Source: Synergistaceae bacterium DZ-S4 (GTDB taxonomy: Bacteria; Synergistota; Synergistia; Synergistales; Synergistaceae). Taken from it: a stretch of DNA of 64,000 bases. Location: contig JAPCWD010000001.1 in the NCBI GenBank assembly GCA_025943965.1, positions 124,001 to 188,000 on the forward strand, given 5' to 3'. The notes under the pieces were generated by a model that did not search any database, was not told the origin of the DNA, and worked only from the letters and a program-made list of their open reading frames with translations. This document shows, one piece after another, positions 51,701 to 60,396 of the stretch. Both the position numbers and the translations under genes were made by a program. The first letter of the stretch is position 1. Each line of letters starts with the position of its first letter.

Positions 51701-52936
51701 ATGAATGATAAAGGTATGCCGGATCTGAGGATCAACGGAGAAAGGCTTATCAGTTCTATAAGGGAGATGGGAGCTGTGGGCTTCGATCCCGAAACCGGCG
51801 GACGTACAAGGCTCGCCCTGACCGATGCGGACAAGAAAGGCCGTGATCTTCTGTGCAGGCGGATGCACGAGGAAGGTCTTGATGTAAAGATCGATCCGAT
51901 AGGCAACATTTTCGGAGTCAGGGAGGGGACCGACTCTTCGAAACTTCCTCTGATGGTGGGTTCCCACATAGACACTGTAAGGGATGCCGGGATGTTCGAC
52001 GGTGTCTATGGAGTCCTCGGAGGCTTGGAAGTGATAAGGACACTGAATGAGAATAAGATCGGAACAAGAAGGCCCCTGGCTTTAGCGGCCTTTACGAATG
52101 AGGAGGGGGCGCGTTTCCAGCCCGATATGATGGGAAGCCTCTACTATACTGGTACAGTTGGTCTTGAGGAACTTTTATCAGCAAAGGACGAAAGCGGCCT
52201 GACAGTTGGGGATGAGCTCGACCGCATAGGCTACAAAGGCAGCGAAACCGTTCGCGCAGGTCACTACATCGAACTGCACATCGAACAGGGGCCGAGGCTG
52301 CATGCTGAGGACCTGCCTATCGGAGTGGTCGAGGGCATACAGGGACTTGCCTGGTGGACGGGAGAGTATTGCGGGGAATCCAACCATGCCGGTTCGACTC
52401 CTATGGATATGAGGAAGGATGCACTCCTTGGAGTCGCGGAGCTGGCGACCGAAGCGGAAAAACTTGCCCTGCGCATCGGAAATGGGAGCGTTGCAACGAT
52501 GGGGAAAATTTCCCCGAAGCCTGACATCATCAACATCGTCCCCGGAAAATGTTCCTTTACCCTTGATTTCAGACAGTTTGAACGCGGGCTCTTCGAGGAA
52601 GGCAAGAGGGAAGTCGAAAAACTTATAGCAGCCTGTGCGGAAAAACGGGGGCTGAAATACAACTTCAGAAAGGCAGCAGAAGCCCCTCCCGTGGTTTTCG
52701 ACTGCGAGATGATACGGCTTGCAGAGAGAACGGCCGCTAAGCTTGGACTTGTATCAAAGAGGATGGTAAGCGGGGCATCGCATGACGCACAATTCTTATC
52801 CCCATTCTGTCCCACCGTAATGATATTCGTGCCCTCGAGGGGGGGACGGAGCCACTGTCCCGAAGAATGGACCGAAGCCAAAGACCTGGAGAACGGCTGC
52901 AATGTTCTCCTTCATTCTGTCCTTGAACTGGTATAA
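51701..52936 (+). CDS. M20 family amidohydrolase, allantoate/N-carbamoyl-amino-acid type
   Basis: 411 residues from ATG 51701 with GGGAGG seven bases upstream. Metal-binding text: MVGSHIDTVRDAGMFDGVYG, TNEEGARFQPDMMGSLYYTG and IEQGPRLHAEDLPIGVVEGI, with the dimer-domain His in SNHAGSTPMDMRKDALLGVA and the final MVSGASHDAQFLSPFCPTVM. This pattern fits the AllC/hydantoin carbamoylase group, which cleaves the N-carbamoyl group from an amino acid or allantoate with two zinc ions. It is 42 bp before glyA; read-through into glyA-rlmN is likely. Confidence 0.93.
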   Translation: MNDKGMPDLRINGERLISSIREMGAVGFDPETGGRTRLALTDADKKGRDLLCRRMHEEGLDVKIDPIGNIFGVREGTDSSKLPLMVGSHIDTVRDAGMFDGVYGVLGGLEVIRTLNENKIGTRRPLALAAFTNEEGARFQPDMMGSLYYTGTVGLEELLSAKDESGLTVGDELDRIGYKGSETVRAGHYIELHIEQGPRLHAEDLPIGVVEGIQGLAWWTGEYCGESNHAGSTPMDMRKDALLGVAELATEAEKLALRIGNGSVATMGKISPKPDIINIVPGKCSFTLDFRQFERGLFEEGKREVEKLIAACAEKRGLKYNFRKAAEAPPVVFDCEMIRLAERTAAKLGLVSKRMVSGASHDAQFLSPFCPTVMIFVPSRGGRSHCPEEWTEAKDLENGCNVLLHSVLELV

Positions 52937-52978
52937 TGCAGGGATGGGATAAAGAATAAGAGAAAAGGAGTGCAATTG

Positions 52979-54253
52979 ATGAATAAAATAATGACAGAGA
53001 CACTTAAAAGCCTGGATCCGCAGATATACGGACTTGCGAAGAGCGAGCTTGAAAGACAGAGGGTCCATATAGAGCTGATCGCATCGGAGAATTTCGTCCC
53101 CCGTTCCCTGCTCGAAATACAGGGCTCCATCCTCACGAATAAATACGCAGAAGGATACCCCTACAAAAAGTACTACGGAGGCTGTGAATTCGTTGAACAG
53201 ATAGAGGAGATTGCGGTCCAAAGGGCATGTGAACTCTTCGGTTCCGACCATGCAAATGTCCAGCCCCATGCCGGTGCGAGCGCCAACCAGGCAGTCTTCT
53301 TCGCGACAGTCGATCCCGGAGATACCGTCCTTTCGATGAAGCTTGACCACGGCGGACACCTTTCCCACGGACACCCGGTAAACTTCTCGGGCCGTTTCTA
53401 TAACATAGTTGGCTACGGGGTCAGCAGGGAGACCGAGACGATAGACTATGACGAGGTCGAGAGGCTTGCGAAGGAAACCAGGCCTAAGCTGATAGTCGCA
53501 GGTGCAAGCGCCTATCCCCGATTCATAGATTTTGCCCGCTTCAGGGCAATCGCAGATGAGGTCGGCGCGGTACTGCTTGTGGACATGGCCCACATAGCGG
53601 GCCTTATAGCAGGCGGTGTACACCCGAACCCTACACCCTATTCCGATTACGTTAGTTCAACATCTCACAAAACGCTCAGAGGCACAAGGGGAGCCTTCGT
53701 CCTCTGCAAAAAAGAGTATGCCCAGACCCTTGACAGGACAGTCTTCCCGGGAATACAGGGAGGCCCGCTGGTCCATGCGATAGCAGGAAAGGCAGTTACT
53801 TTCATGCTTGCCGGCACTGATGAATTCAAAAAATATGCTGCACAGGTCGTAAGTAACGCTTCGGCCCTCGCAAAAGCACTTACCGAGAGAGGTTTCCGCC
53901 TTGTTTCGGGAGGTACGGACAACCATCTCATCCTGCTCGACGTACGTTCAAGGAACGTCACAGGCAAAGAGGCGGAAGTCCTTCTCGGAGAGGTGGGTAT
54001 AACATCCAACAAGAACATGATCCCCTTCGATCCCGCCAAGCCGATGGTGACCAGCGGGGTAAGGCTCGGAACGGCAGCCGTGACGACAAGGGGCATGAAA
54101 GAGACTGAAATGGAAGCGATCGCTGATGCCATAGAAAGGGTCCTTTCTGCTCCGGAGAGCGAAGAGATCAAGAAAGAAGTAAGGGGACGCATGGCCGCAC
54201 TTACCGAAGAATTCCCCCTCTACCCCGACCTTGCGGAGCCCTGGGCAAATTAA
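52979..54253 (+). CDS. glyA: Serine hydroxymethyltransferase
   Basis: 424 residues from ATG 52979 with AAAAGGAG eight bases upstream; a GTG three codons upstream is less likely. Landmarks: [72 protein letters not shown] and the PLP lysine in [18 protein letters not shown]. It interconverts serine and glycine with tetrahydrofolate. The stop TAA shares a base with the ATG of rlmN (TAATG), so they are coupled. Confidence 0.98.
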   Translation: MNKIMTETLKSLDPQIYGLAKSELERQRVHIELIASENFVPRSLLEIQGSILTNKYAEGYPYKKYYGGCEFVEQIEEIAVQRACELFGSDHANVQPHAGASANQAVFFATVDPGDTVLSMKLDHGGHLSHGHPVNFSGRFYNIVGYGVSRETETIDYDEVERLAKETRPKLIVAGASAYPRFIDFARFRAIADEVGAVLLVDMAHIAGLIAGGVHPNPTPYSDYVSSTSHKTLRGTRGAFVLCKKEYAQTLDRTVFPGIQGGPLVHAIAGKAVTFMLAGTDEFKKYAAQVVSNASALAKALTERGFRLVSGGTDNHLILLDVRSRNVTGKEAEVLLGEVGITSNKNMIPFDPAKPMVTSGVRLGTAAVTTRGMKETEMEAIADAIERVLSAPESEEIKKEVRGRMAALTEEFPLYPDLAEPWAN

Positions 54254-55776
54254 TGGCAGACAAAATTTATGCTTTGGATCTCGATAAGGGCGAATGGTCG
54301 CAGCTCCTTGAGAAAGAGTTCGGCCAGCCTAAATTCCGTGCGGATCAGATCTGTCAGTGGATCTGGCAGAAGCGGGTATTCGATGCTGCGGATATGACCA
54401 ACCTTTCAAAATCCCTCAGGGACGATCTTGCAGAAAAGATAGAATTCGGAGGCCCTCTTCTGATAAAGGAGCAGCGCTCGCAGACAGACGGGACCAGAAA
54501 ATACCTTTGGCAGCTCAGCGACGGACAGAGCGTCGAATCCGTACTCATGAAACAGGGCGAGAGACTTACCGCCTGCATCTCGACCCAGGTGGGATGTCCT
54601 CTCGGGTGTACATTCTGTGCGACGGGACTTTCCGGTTATGTAAGGAACCTCTCTGCAGGCGAGATCGCGGGCCAGTTTCTGGCCATGGAGAAGGCAGCAG
54701 AACGGGACATTGGCAATGTGGTATACATGGGTATGGGAGAACCATTCCTGAACACCGAGGCGGTCCTGAAATCAGTGCGGATGCTCAATGACCCGGGAAT
54801 GAGAAATCTTGGGATAAGGCACATTGCAATATCTACTTCCGGAGTAGTACCGGGCATACTTGAGCTTGCTGCTTCGGGCCTGGGAGTGCGCCTTGCCGTA
54901 TCGCTCCACGCTGCTGATGATGAACTGAGAAGCACTCTGATGCCTGTCAACGAGACCTTCCCGCTTGATGAACTGAGGAAGGCCATGCAGGACTACCAAA
55001 GGATCACCGGAAACAGGATAACTATCGAATATGCCCTGTTCGGGGGAATAAACGACAGTGTTGAACATGCCAGGCTGCTGATCCGGTATCTGAAGGGCAT
55101 CCATGTTTTCATCAACCTCATCCCCTACAACAGTGTCGATGGACGCTACCAGAGACCCTCCGCAGAAAACATGCTGAAGTTCCGTTCGGTGCTTGAAACG
55201 GCGGGTTTTGAAGCTGAAATAAGAGAAGAACTCGGAACCGACATAGATGCCGCATGCGGACAGCTGAGAAGAAAGACCAAGGCCGGAGAACCCTGCCTCC
55301 TTGATCCTGCGCCAAAAGCACCTGTGAGGGATGAAGGCAAAAAGAAAGCACAACATCCTCCGAAAAGGGATGCAGCAGCTCCCCGGAAAGCCACAGCACC
55401 TGCCCGATCAGGGAGGACCTCCGGCGAAGTCCCGCAAAAAAAGGAAAGGGCCGGAACAAAAACTTCCGGCGGCTTTGTGGAGGAGCGCCGGACCGGAAAA
55501 CCTGCCGCAGACAAAAGAAGAAAAGCGGATGCTCCTGCCAAGGATAGGTACAGAAGCGGAAAAATGAAAGAAGAGAGGCCCGTATACAGGGCTGCTGCAA
55601 GTGATACTATGGACGGCGGTACCGGAAGTTTGGGAGAAAAGAGAATCGAAGGAGCAAAAAGATCGACTAAAAGAACGGCGGCTTCAAGGTCTGACGGAAA
55701 GGTAAAACCGGTTCCCGAAAAGAGAAAAAGAGTGCCGAAAACTGCCTCGAAGGATAAAAGGCAGAAGAGGTCCTGA
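54253..55776 (+). CDS. rlmN: 23S rRNA/tRNA adenine-C2 methyltransferase RlmN with long basic tail
   Basis: 507 residues. The first 340 are a normal RlmN: FGQPKFRADQICQWIWQKRV, the radical-SAM cluster CPLGCTFCATG, VYMGMGEPFLNTEAVL, HAADDELRSTLMPVNETFPL and the C-terminal methyl-carrying Cys in GTDIDAACGQLRRKT. The enzyme methylates A2503 of 23S rRNA and A37 of some tRNAs. After this a 167-residue tail (about 341-507) follows, rich in Lys, Arg, Ala and Pro, with text such as EGKKKAQHPPKRDAAAPRKA and DGKVKPVPEKRKRVPKTASK. It looks disordered and strongly positive, and could bind RNA. Normal RlmN proteins end near 350. Confidence 0.95.
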   Translation: MADKIYALDLDKGEWSQLLEKEFGQPKFRADQICQWIWQKRVFDAADMTNLSKSLRDDLAEKIEFGGPLLIKEQRSQTDGTRKYLWQLSDGQSVESVLMKQGERLTACISTQVGCPLGCTFCATGLSGYVRNLSAGEIAGQFLAMEKAAERDIGNVVYMGMGEPFLNTEAVLKSVRMLNDPGMRNLGIRHIAISTSGVVPGILELAASGLGVRLAVSLHAADDELRSTLMPVNETFPLDELRKAMQDYQRITGNRITIEYALFGGINDSVEHARLLIRYLKGIHVFINLIPYNSVDGRYQRPSAENMLKFRSVLETAGFEAEIREELGTDIDAACGQLRRKTKAGEPCLLDPAPKAPVRDEGKKKAQHPPKRDAAAPRKATAPARSGRTSGEVPQKKERAGTKTSGGFVEERRTGKPAADKRRKADAPAKDRYRSGKMKEERPVYRAAASDTMDGGTGSLGEKRIEGAKRSTKRTAASRSDGKVKPVPEKRKRVPKTASKDKRQKRS

Positions 55777-55790
55777 GGAGGAGAGGCCAT

Positions 55791-56129
55791 ATGAAACTCC
55801 TTGTATTTTTGCTTATCGGGACACTGATATTCGGGTTTGCCTTCCCTGCCGTGATCCTCATCGCGGGTGTGGCCGGAATAATCCTCTTTGCCCTTATAAT
55901 CGCAGGACTGCTGCGCGGTGGCGGGGTCAGGGTCTATACGTCCGGGTCGCGCGACCCATTTGCCGGAGAGGCTTACAGGAAGAAGGGCTTCGAAGTTATT
56001 GACACGACAGATGATGATATTCGTGACGATCCGGTATTCTCAGAAAATGAACCAACTGATATAGACGAGGAAGAGGAAGGCGAGATAATCGAGCTTCCTG
56101 CCACCGCGCTGAGAAAAGAGGATAAGTAA
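55791..56129 (+). CDS. Small membrane protein with acidic tail
   Basis: 112 residues from ATG 55791 with GGAGGAGA upstream. Two hydrophobic helices fill the first 45 residues (LLVFLLIGTLIFGFAFPAVI, LIAGVAGIILFALIIAGLL), followed by a hydrophilic tail with an acidic run (DIDEEEEGEIIELPAT). No family is recognised. It is 15 bp after rlmN and probably the last gene of that operon. A hairpin follows at 56221-56260. Confidence 0.65.
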   Translation: MKLLVFLLIGTLIFGFAFPAVILIAGVAGIILFALIIAGLLRGGGVRVYTSGSRDPFAGEAYRKKGFEVIDTTDDDIRDDPVFSENEPTDIDEEEEGEIIELPATALRKEDK

Positions 56130-56220
56130 AGGCTCCCTCCGCGAAGTGGGCGAACATCGGTTCCTTGTCGCTGATCGCTTTGATCACCTTGCCGCTTGTC
56201 TGCAAATGGTCTGACTTAAG

Positions 56221-56260
56221 GTAAGAGAGGGGAGGCAAAATACTGTCTCCCCTCTCTTAC
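56221..56260. terminator. Perfect 14-bp hairpin between convergent genes
   Basis: GTAAGAGAGGGGAG (56221-56234) pairs perfectly with CTCCCCTCTCTTAC (56247-56260). No T-run follows on the plus strand; it may mark the 3' end of the rlmN operon and/or purA messages. Confidence 0.6.
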
Positions 56261-56352
56261 ATAATATGCCCATTTGATCCGTGCTTTTCGACTTCTCCGG
56301 GCCGACCATGGAATTTTTGGGGCGATATCCCATACTCGGGTACTTCGTTTTA

Positions 56353-57639
56353 TCAGATGCCTCTGAGGATCGTATCTTCCCTTCCCTGACCGACACCGAT
56401 AAGTATCACGGGAGCGGATACCCTCTCCTCTATGAACCTGATGTAGTCCTGAGCTGCTAAAGGAAGATCCTCGAATCTCCTGCAGCCTCCGATGTCCTCT
56501 TTCCACCCCGGAAGTTCTTCAAAGACGGGCTTGGCTTTTGCCAGCTCGGCACAGCTGCTGGGGAAGATCTTTCTTACCTTTCCGTCGATCTCGTAGGCAG
56601 TGCATACAGAAATTTTTTCAAATCCTGAGAGGACGTCGAGCTTTGTCAGTGCAAGTCCGTCTATCCCGTTTACCTTTACCGCATAATCAACGGCAACAAG
56701 ATCATTCCATCCGCAGCGTCTCGGTCGCCCGGTTGTTGCTCCGAACTCTCCGCCCTTCGTCCTGAGCAGCTCTCCGAGCGATCCCTTGTCCTCGGTTGGG
56801 AAGGGTCCTTCCCCGACCCTGGTACAGTAGGCCTTAGTGACCCCTATTACCCGGTCTATCCTTCCGGGACCGATTCCGGCTCCCGTGCAGGCTCCCCCTG
56901 AACAGGGGCTGGAGCTCGTTACAAATGGATATGTACCGTGGTCCACATCAAGAAGAGTTCCCTGTGCCCCTTCGAAAAGGACATTGATCCCTGTTTCAAG
57001 CGCGTTATGGATCTCGAGGAAGGCATCGCCGAGCATCGGCTCCATCCTTCTGCCCCATTCAAGCGCAGCCTGGTATACCGTATCGGACTCCAGAGGTCCT
57101 GCTCCGTAGATCTTGGTCAGTATCTCATTTTTCTGCTCTATGTTCATCATCAGTTTCTCTTTGAGTATCCCCGGGTTTACGAGGTCTTCCGCCCTTATCC
57201 CGACCCTCCCGAACTTATCGGAATAGCACGGACCGATCCCCCGTCCGGTCGTCCCTATCCTGCTGCCTTCGGACCTTGCGCCCTCGGCCAGCCTGTCAAG
57301 CAGTTTATGGTAGGGCATAACAACATGTGCGCCGTGGCTTATGACCAGCCTGGCGAGTGGCTTGCCCCTCTTTTTAAGGTCGTCGAGCTCTTTGAAAAGG
57401 GTTTCAGGGTCTATCACCACCCCGTTTCCGATGACACAGAGCTTGCCGGGATAGAGGATCCCTGAAGGGAGTAAGTGGAAGACAAACTTTTCGTCTCCGA
57501 CGACGACTGTATGTCCCGCGTTCGCGCCGCCCTGATAGCGGACGACCACGCCTGATCTTCCCGCAAGAGCGTCAACAACGCGCCCCTTGCCCTCGTCTCC
57601 CCACTGAACACCGACTATCACATCTGTACGGCCCTTCAT
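56353..57639 (-). CDS. purA: Adenylosuccinate synthetase
   Basis: 428 residues from ATG 57639 with AGGGGTAA seven bases upstream. Landmarks: VIVGVQWGDEGKGRVVDALA (GTP site), YQGGANAGHTVVVG, GTTGRGIGPCYSDK, FEGAQGTLLDVDHGTYPFVT, CSGGACTGAGIGPG and TTGRPRRCGWNDLVAVDYA. It forms adenylosuccinate from IMP, aspartate and GTP. Monocistronic, with its own promoter. Confidence 0.98.
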   Translation of the reverse strand: MKGRTDVIVGVQWGDEGKGRVVDALAGRSGVVVRYQGGANAGHTVVVGDEKFVFHLLPSGILYPGKLCVIGNGVVIDPETLFKELDDLKKRGKPLARLVISHGAHVVMPYHKLLDRLAEGARSEGSRIGTTGRGIGPCYSDKFGRVGIRAEDLVNPGILKEKLMMNIEQKNEILTKIYGAGPLESDTVYQAALEWGRRMEPMLGDAFLEIHNALETGINVLFEGAQGTLLDVDHGTYPFVTSSSPCSGGACTGAGIGPGRIDRVIGVTKAYCTRVGEGPFPTEDKGSLGELLRTKGGEFGATTGRPRRCGWNDLVAVDYAVKVNGIDGLALTKLDVLSGFEKISVCTAYEIDGKVRKIFPSSCAELAKAKPVFEELPGWKEDIGGCRRFEDLPLAAQDYIRFIEERVSAPVILIGVGQGREDTILRGI

Positions 57640-57708
57640 ACATTACCCCTCTTCACGGATATTCGGATCCCCTCAGAATACCCTTACATTAAATTTTAGT
57701 TACAATAT

Positions 57709-57738
57709 ATTGTACCCTATATAGCGTACGTTTATCAA
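57709..57738 (-). promoter_or_regulatory. Promoter of purA
   Basis: Minus-strand TTGATA (57738-57733), 18-base spacer, TACAAT (57714-57709), about 70 bp before the start. Confidence 0.6.
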
Positions 57739-57753
57739 TAAGAATCTTATTTG

Positions 57754-57999
57754 TTATCCATTTTTAAGTATCATCATCTTTTGTGCCTTTGTCAGGGACT
57801 TAATAGATACCTCCCTTGACATTGCCTCTTCCCTGGTCCCGAAGCCCTCTTTCCATACAAGCTCAACGGGCCTCCTGCCTCTGGTGTACTTGGATGCTGT
57901 CCCTTTGTTGTGGGCAGCGAGCCGCTTCCCGATGTCATTAGTCCATCCGGTGTAGAGGGTGCCGTCCGAGCACCTTAGGATGTAGACCCAGGCCGTCAT
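57754..57999 (-). CDS. GIY-YIG nuclease family protein
   Basis: 81 residues from ATG 57999, which overlaps the stop of the preceding gene (ATGA) and has CAGGAGAG about nine bases upstream. The single GIY-YIG domain is complete: WVYILRCSDGTLYTGWTND (GIY and YIG elements written YIL and YTG), then HNKGTASKYTRGRRPVELVW with the catalytic Arg region and TREEAMSREVSIKSLTKAQK with the Glu. These UPF0213-type small proteins are common and of uncertain role in DNA repair or processing. It is translationally coupled to an exported-protein gene. Confidence 0.9.
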   Translation of the reverse strand: MTAWVYILRCSDGTLYTGWTNDIGKRLAAHNKGTASKYTRGRRPVELVWKEGFGTREEAMSREVSIKSLTKAQKMMILKNG

Positions 58000-58334
58000 A
58001 TTGAATAGCTCTCCTGAGGCCCTTCCCTTTGCTCCATCATGATCGAAATGCCCAGCCATTTCAACAAGGCTTCAAACAGCCTCTCCGGACTGAATCCATC
58101 TGAAGTTACAAGATCGTGCCACATTCGTGTGATGTTCGAGAAGACAGAGATGTTTTCCAAAGAGTCATAGGAGCCCGTTATCCTTGCGAGGAATGTCCCC
58201 CATGCTTTGAGTACCGACAGAAAAGTCTCAAGGCCATTGTCCTCGTCTTCCGCCGCGAAGGCAAAGGAGGGCAGTATGGAGGCCAGGCAGATGAGCGATA
58301 TCATTAACAGGGCGATGATCTTATTCTTTTTCAA
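57996..58334 (-). CDS. Small exported protein of unknown function
   Basis: 112 residues from a TTG at 58334 with GGAG seven bases upstream. A strong signal peptide (IIALLMISLICLASILPSFA, cut near FAFAAE) is followed by an 80-residue helical domain (GLETFLSVLKAWGTFLARIT, LFEALLKWLGISIMMEQREG). No known family is recognised. Its stop overlaps the start of the GIY-YIG gene by four bases, an arrangement that predicts co-translation but gives no obvious functional link. Confidence 0.7.
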   Translation of the reverse strand: MKKNKIIALLMISLICLASILPSFAFAAEDEDNGLETFLSVLKAWGTFLARITGSYDSLENISVFSNITRMWHDLVTSDGFSPERLFEALLKWLGISIMMEQREGPQESYSI

Positions 58335-58381
58335 GTTCTCTCTCCTCTTATGGGTCCCGGCAGTCTTTTCAGAAAAACAAA

Positions 58382-58424
58382 GAGGCCCTCTCCGGCGGTA
58401 TTTTGCCCGCCTGCAAAGAGCCTC
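58382..58424 (-). terminator. Terminator of glmS
   Basis: GAGGC/GCCTC outer and GGCGG/CCGCC inner pairs (58382-58424, with internal loops); on the minus strand TTTGTTTTTCTG follows. Confidence 0.65.
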
Positions 58425-58449
58425 CCCCGGTATCTCTTTGTACGGGTCC

Positions 58450-60276
58450 TTATTCCACTGTCACAGATTTGGCGAGGTTTCTCGGCATATCGATATCACA
58501 GCCGCGCTGCCTTGCGATGTAGTATGCGAAAAGCTGCAGGGGAACAACTGCGATAAAGGGGAAGAGTTCCGGTTCGGTATCGGGAGTAAACATCACATTC
58601 TTCGAATAGTGTCCGATCTCTGTGTCTCCCTCCGTGGCGATAGCTATTATGGGCGAGTTCCTCGCCATAGATTCCTCGATGTTCGAAACAGTCTTCTCCC
58701 AGAGGTCGTTTTTGGGTACCAGTGCGACGACCGGAAGCTCCTTATCAAGCAGCGCTATGGGTCCGTGTTTCATCTCACCTGCCGGGTAAGCCTCCGCATG
58801 CAGGTAAGAGATCTCCTTGAGCTTGAGCGCGCCCTCCAGTGCGGGCGGATAGGCCAGACCCCTGCCTATGAAGAAGAATCCTCTGGCGTCCGCAAAATTC
58901 CTTGCGATCGCTTCGATCTCCTTTTCTCTTCCCAGTATGGAAGCCAGCTTTGCGGGTATGTCCATGAGCGCTGATACGAGCCTGTGCTCGGTCTCCGGTC
59001 CGAGTTCATTTTTCATTTTTGAGAGGTGGAGCCCCAGAAGCGTGAGCACCGTTATCTGCGCCATGAAAGTCTTTGTGGCCGCGACTCCGATCTCCGGACC
59101 CGCAGGTGTTATCAGTCCCTCGCCTACTTCGCGGTGGATAGTGGATCCGCGCACATTGGTGACCACTATGCATCTGGCTCCCTTAGCTTTGGCAAGCCTC
59201 GCGGCGTGAAGCGTGTCGGCTGTCTCCCCGGACTGAGATACGAATACGGCAAGGGTGTCGGGGCCTATCGGGATGTTCCGGTAACGGTATTCCGATGCCA
59301 CCTCTGTCCTTATCTCGAAGTTTCCGAGTTCTTCCATGATGCGCGCAGCCACCAGCGTGGCGTAGTGGGAAGTGCCGCATGCAACGAAATGTATCTTCTT
59401 CCAGCCTGCTATCTCTTCGGCTGTCCAGCTCAGTTCCTGGCTGAGATCCACGTTGTTGGAGGCGACCCTTCCGAGAAGGGTATGAGCTACAACTTCGGGC
59501 TGCTCGTGTATCTCCTTGAGCATGAAGTGAGGATAGCTGCCCCTGCTCGTCATCGCCGCATCCCAGTCCAGATGCATCGATTCCTTTTTGTGCGGGTTCC
59601 CGTCGAAATCATAGAAGTGGCAGCCTTCCTTTGAGATCCTGGCTATCTCGTCATCGTCCATAAACCATACGTCCCTGGTGAATTCCAGCAGGGCGGTAGG
59701 GTCAGAGGCACAGAAACCCTCTTCACCCGCGTGTCCTACGACCAGAGGAGAACCTTTTCTTGCGACCCATATCTCGTTCGGTTTATCATGGAACATTATA
59801 ACAAGGGCAAAGGCGCCTCTTATCCTCTTTGTAAGTTTTACTATCGCTTCCCTGGGATCGCCGCAGTAGACACTCGCTAGATACTGTACTGCCGATTCGG
59901 TATCAGTTTCAGTATGGAATTTTATACCTTGCGCCTCCAGATCGGCACGTATCTCCCTGGCGTTCTCAATTATGCCGTTATGGACCAGGACGACCCTCTT
60001 GTCGCTGCTGAGGTGCGGGTGGGCATTGTTTTCGGTGACCCCTCCGTGGGTAGCCCACCTTGTGTGGCCTATCCCGAAATCGCCGTTGAAATTTTCTGCC
60101 GAGACCTTCTCTGCCAGATGCTGGACCCTTCCGGTCGTACGGAGCTCATGTATCGTGCCTTCTTTTATTACTGCTATTCCCGCGGAGTCATAACCCCTGT
60201 ATTCGTGCTTAGCGAGCCCTTCCAGGATAATCTTTGTAGTGTCTCTCTCTCCAATATAGCCCATGATGCCGCACAT
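58450..60276 (-). CDS. glmS: Glutamine-fructose-6-phosphate aminotransferase (isomerizing)
   Basis: 608 residues from ATG 60276 with GAGAGGATG eight bases upstream. The N-terminal Cys of CGIMGYIGERDTTKIILEGL is the glutaminase nucleophile; HTRWATHGGVTENNAHPHLS follows. Two SIS domains at the C-terminus carry VACGTSHYATLVAARIMEEL, FVSQSGETADTLHAARLAKA and the final DMPRNLAKSVTVE. It makes glucosamine-6-phosphate for the cell wall. No glmS ribozyme is seen upstream; the leader contains a strong hairpin instead. Monocistronic. Confidence 0.97.
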   Translation of the reverse strand: MCGIMGYIGERDTTKIILEGLAKHEYRGYDSAGIAVIKEGTIHELRTTGRVQHLAEKVSAENFNGDFGIGHTRWATHGGVTENNAHPHLSSDKRVVLVHNGIIENAREIRADLEAQGIKFHTETDTESAVQYLASVYCGDPREAIVKLTKRIRGAFALVIMFHDKPNEIWVARKGSPLVVGHAGEEGFCASDPTALLEFTRDVWFMDDDEIARISKEGCHFYDFDGNPHKKESMHLDWDAAMTSRGSYPHFMLKEIHEQPEVVAHTLLGRVASNNVDLSQELSWTAEEIAGWKKIHFVACGTSHYATLVAARIMEELGNFEIRTEVASEYRYRNIPIGPDTLAVFVSQSGETADTLHAARLAKAKGARCIVVTNVRGSTIHREVGEGLITPAGPEIGVAATKTFMAQITVLTLLGLHLSKMKNELGPETEHRLVSALMDIPAKLASILGREKEIEAIARNFADARGFFFIGRGLAYPPALEGALKLKEISYLHAEAYPAGEMKHGPIALLDKELPVVALVPKNDLWEKTVSNIEESMARNSPIIAIATEGDTEIGHYSKNVMFTPDTEPELFPFIAVVPLQLFAYYIARQRGCDIDMPRNLAKSVTVE

Positions 60277-60306
60277 GCTAATATCATCCTCTCACACTGA
60301 TCATCA

Positions 60307-60334
60307 GCAGCAGAGGGAAGTTCCCGTCTGCTGC
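60307..60334. promoter_or_regulatory. Hairpin in the glmS leader / after tupC
   Basis: GCAGCAGA (60307-60314) pairs with TCTGCTGC (60327-60334), with GGG/CCC inside. It lies 31 bases before the glmS start and 63 bases after the stop of the ABC ATPase gene, with no T-run on the minus strand. It could end the upstream operon or control glmS. Confidence 0.5.
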
Positions 60335-60396
60335 AACACCATACCATTCTACATTATTTTCACTTAAAGAGGGAACTGATTGGTAAGCAGAAGTAC

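Noticed and set aside
55146..55790. 214-residue minus-strand frame antisense to the RlmN tail
   Set aside because: Phe/Ser/Leu-rich text is the complement of Lys/Arg-rich codons; no ribosome site.
58207..58974. 255-residue plus-strand frame over the glmS end
   Set aside because: Antisense shadow crossing a terminator and two real genes.
60277..60396. glmS ribozyme
   Set aside because: The gap is too short and lacks the conserved core.
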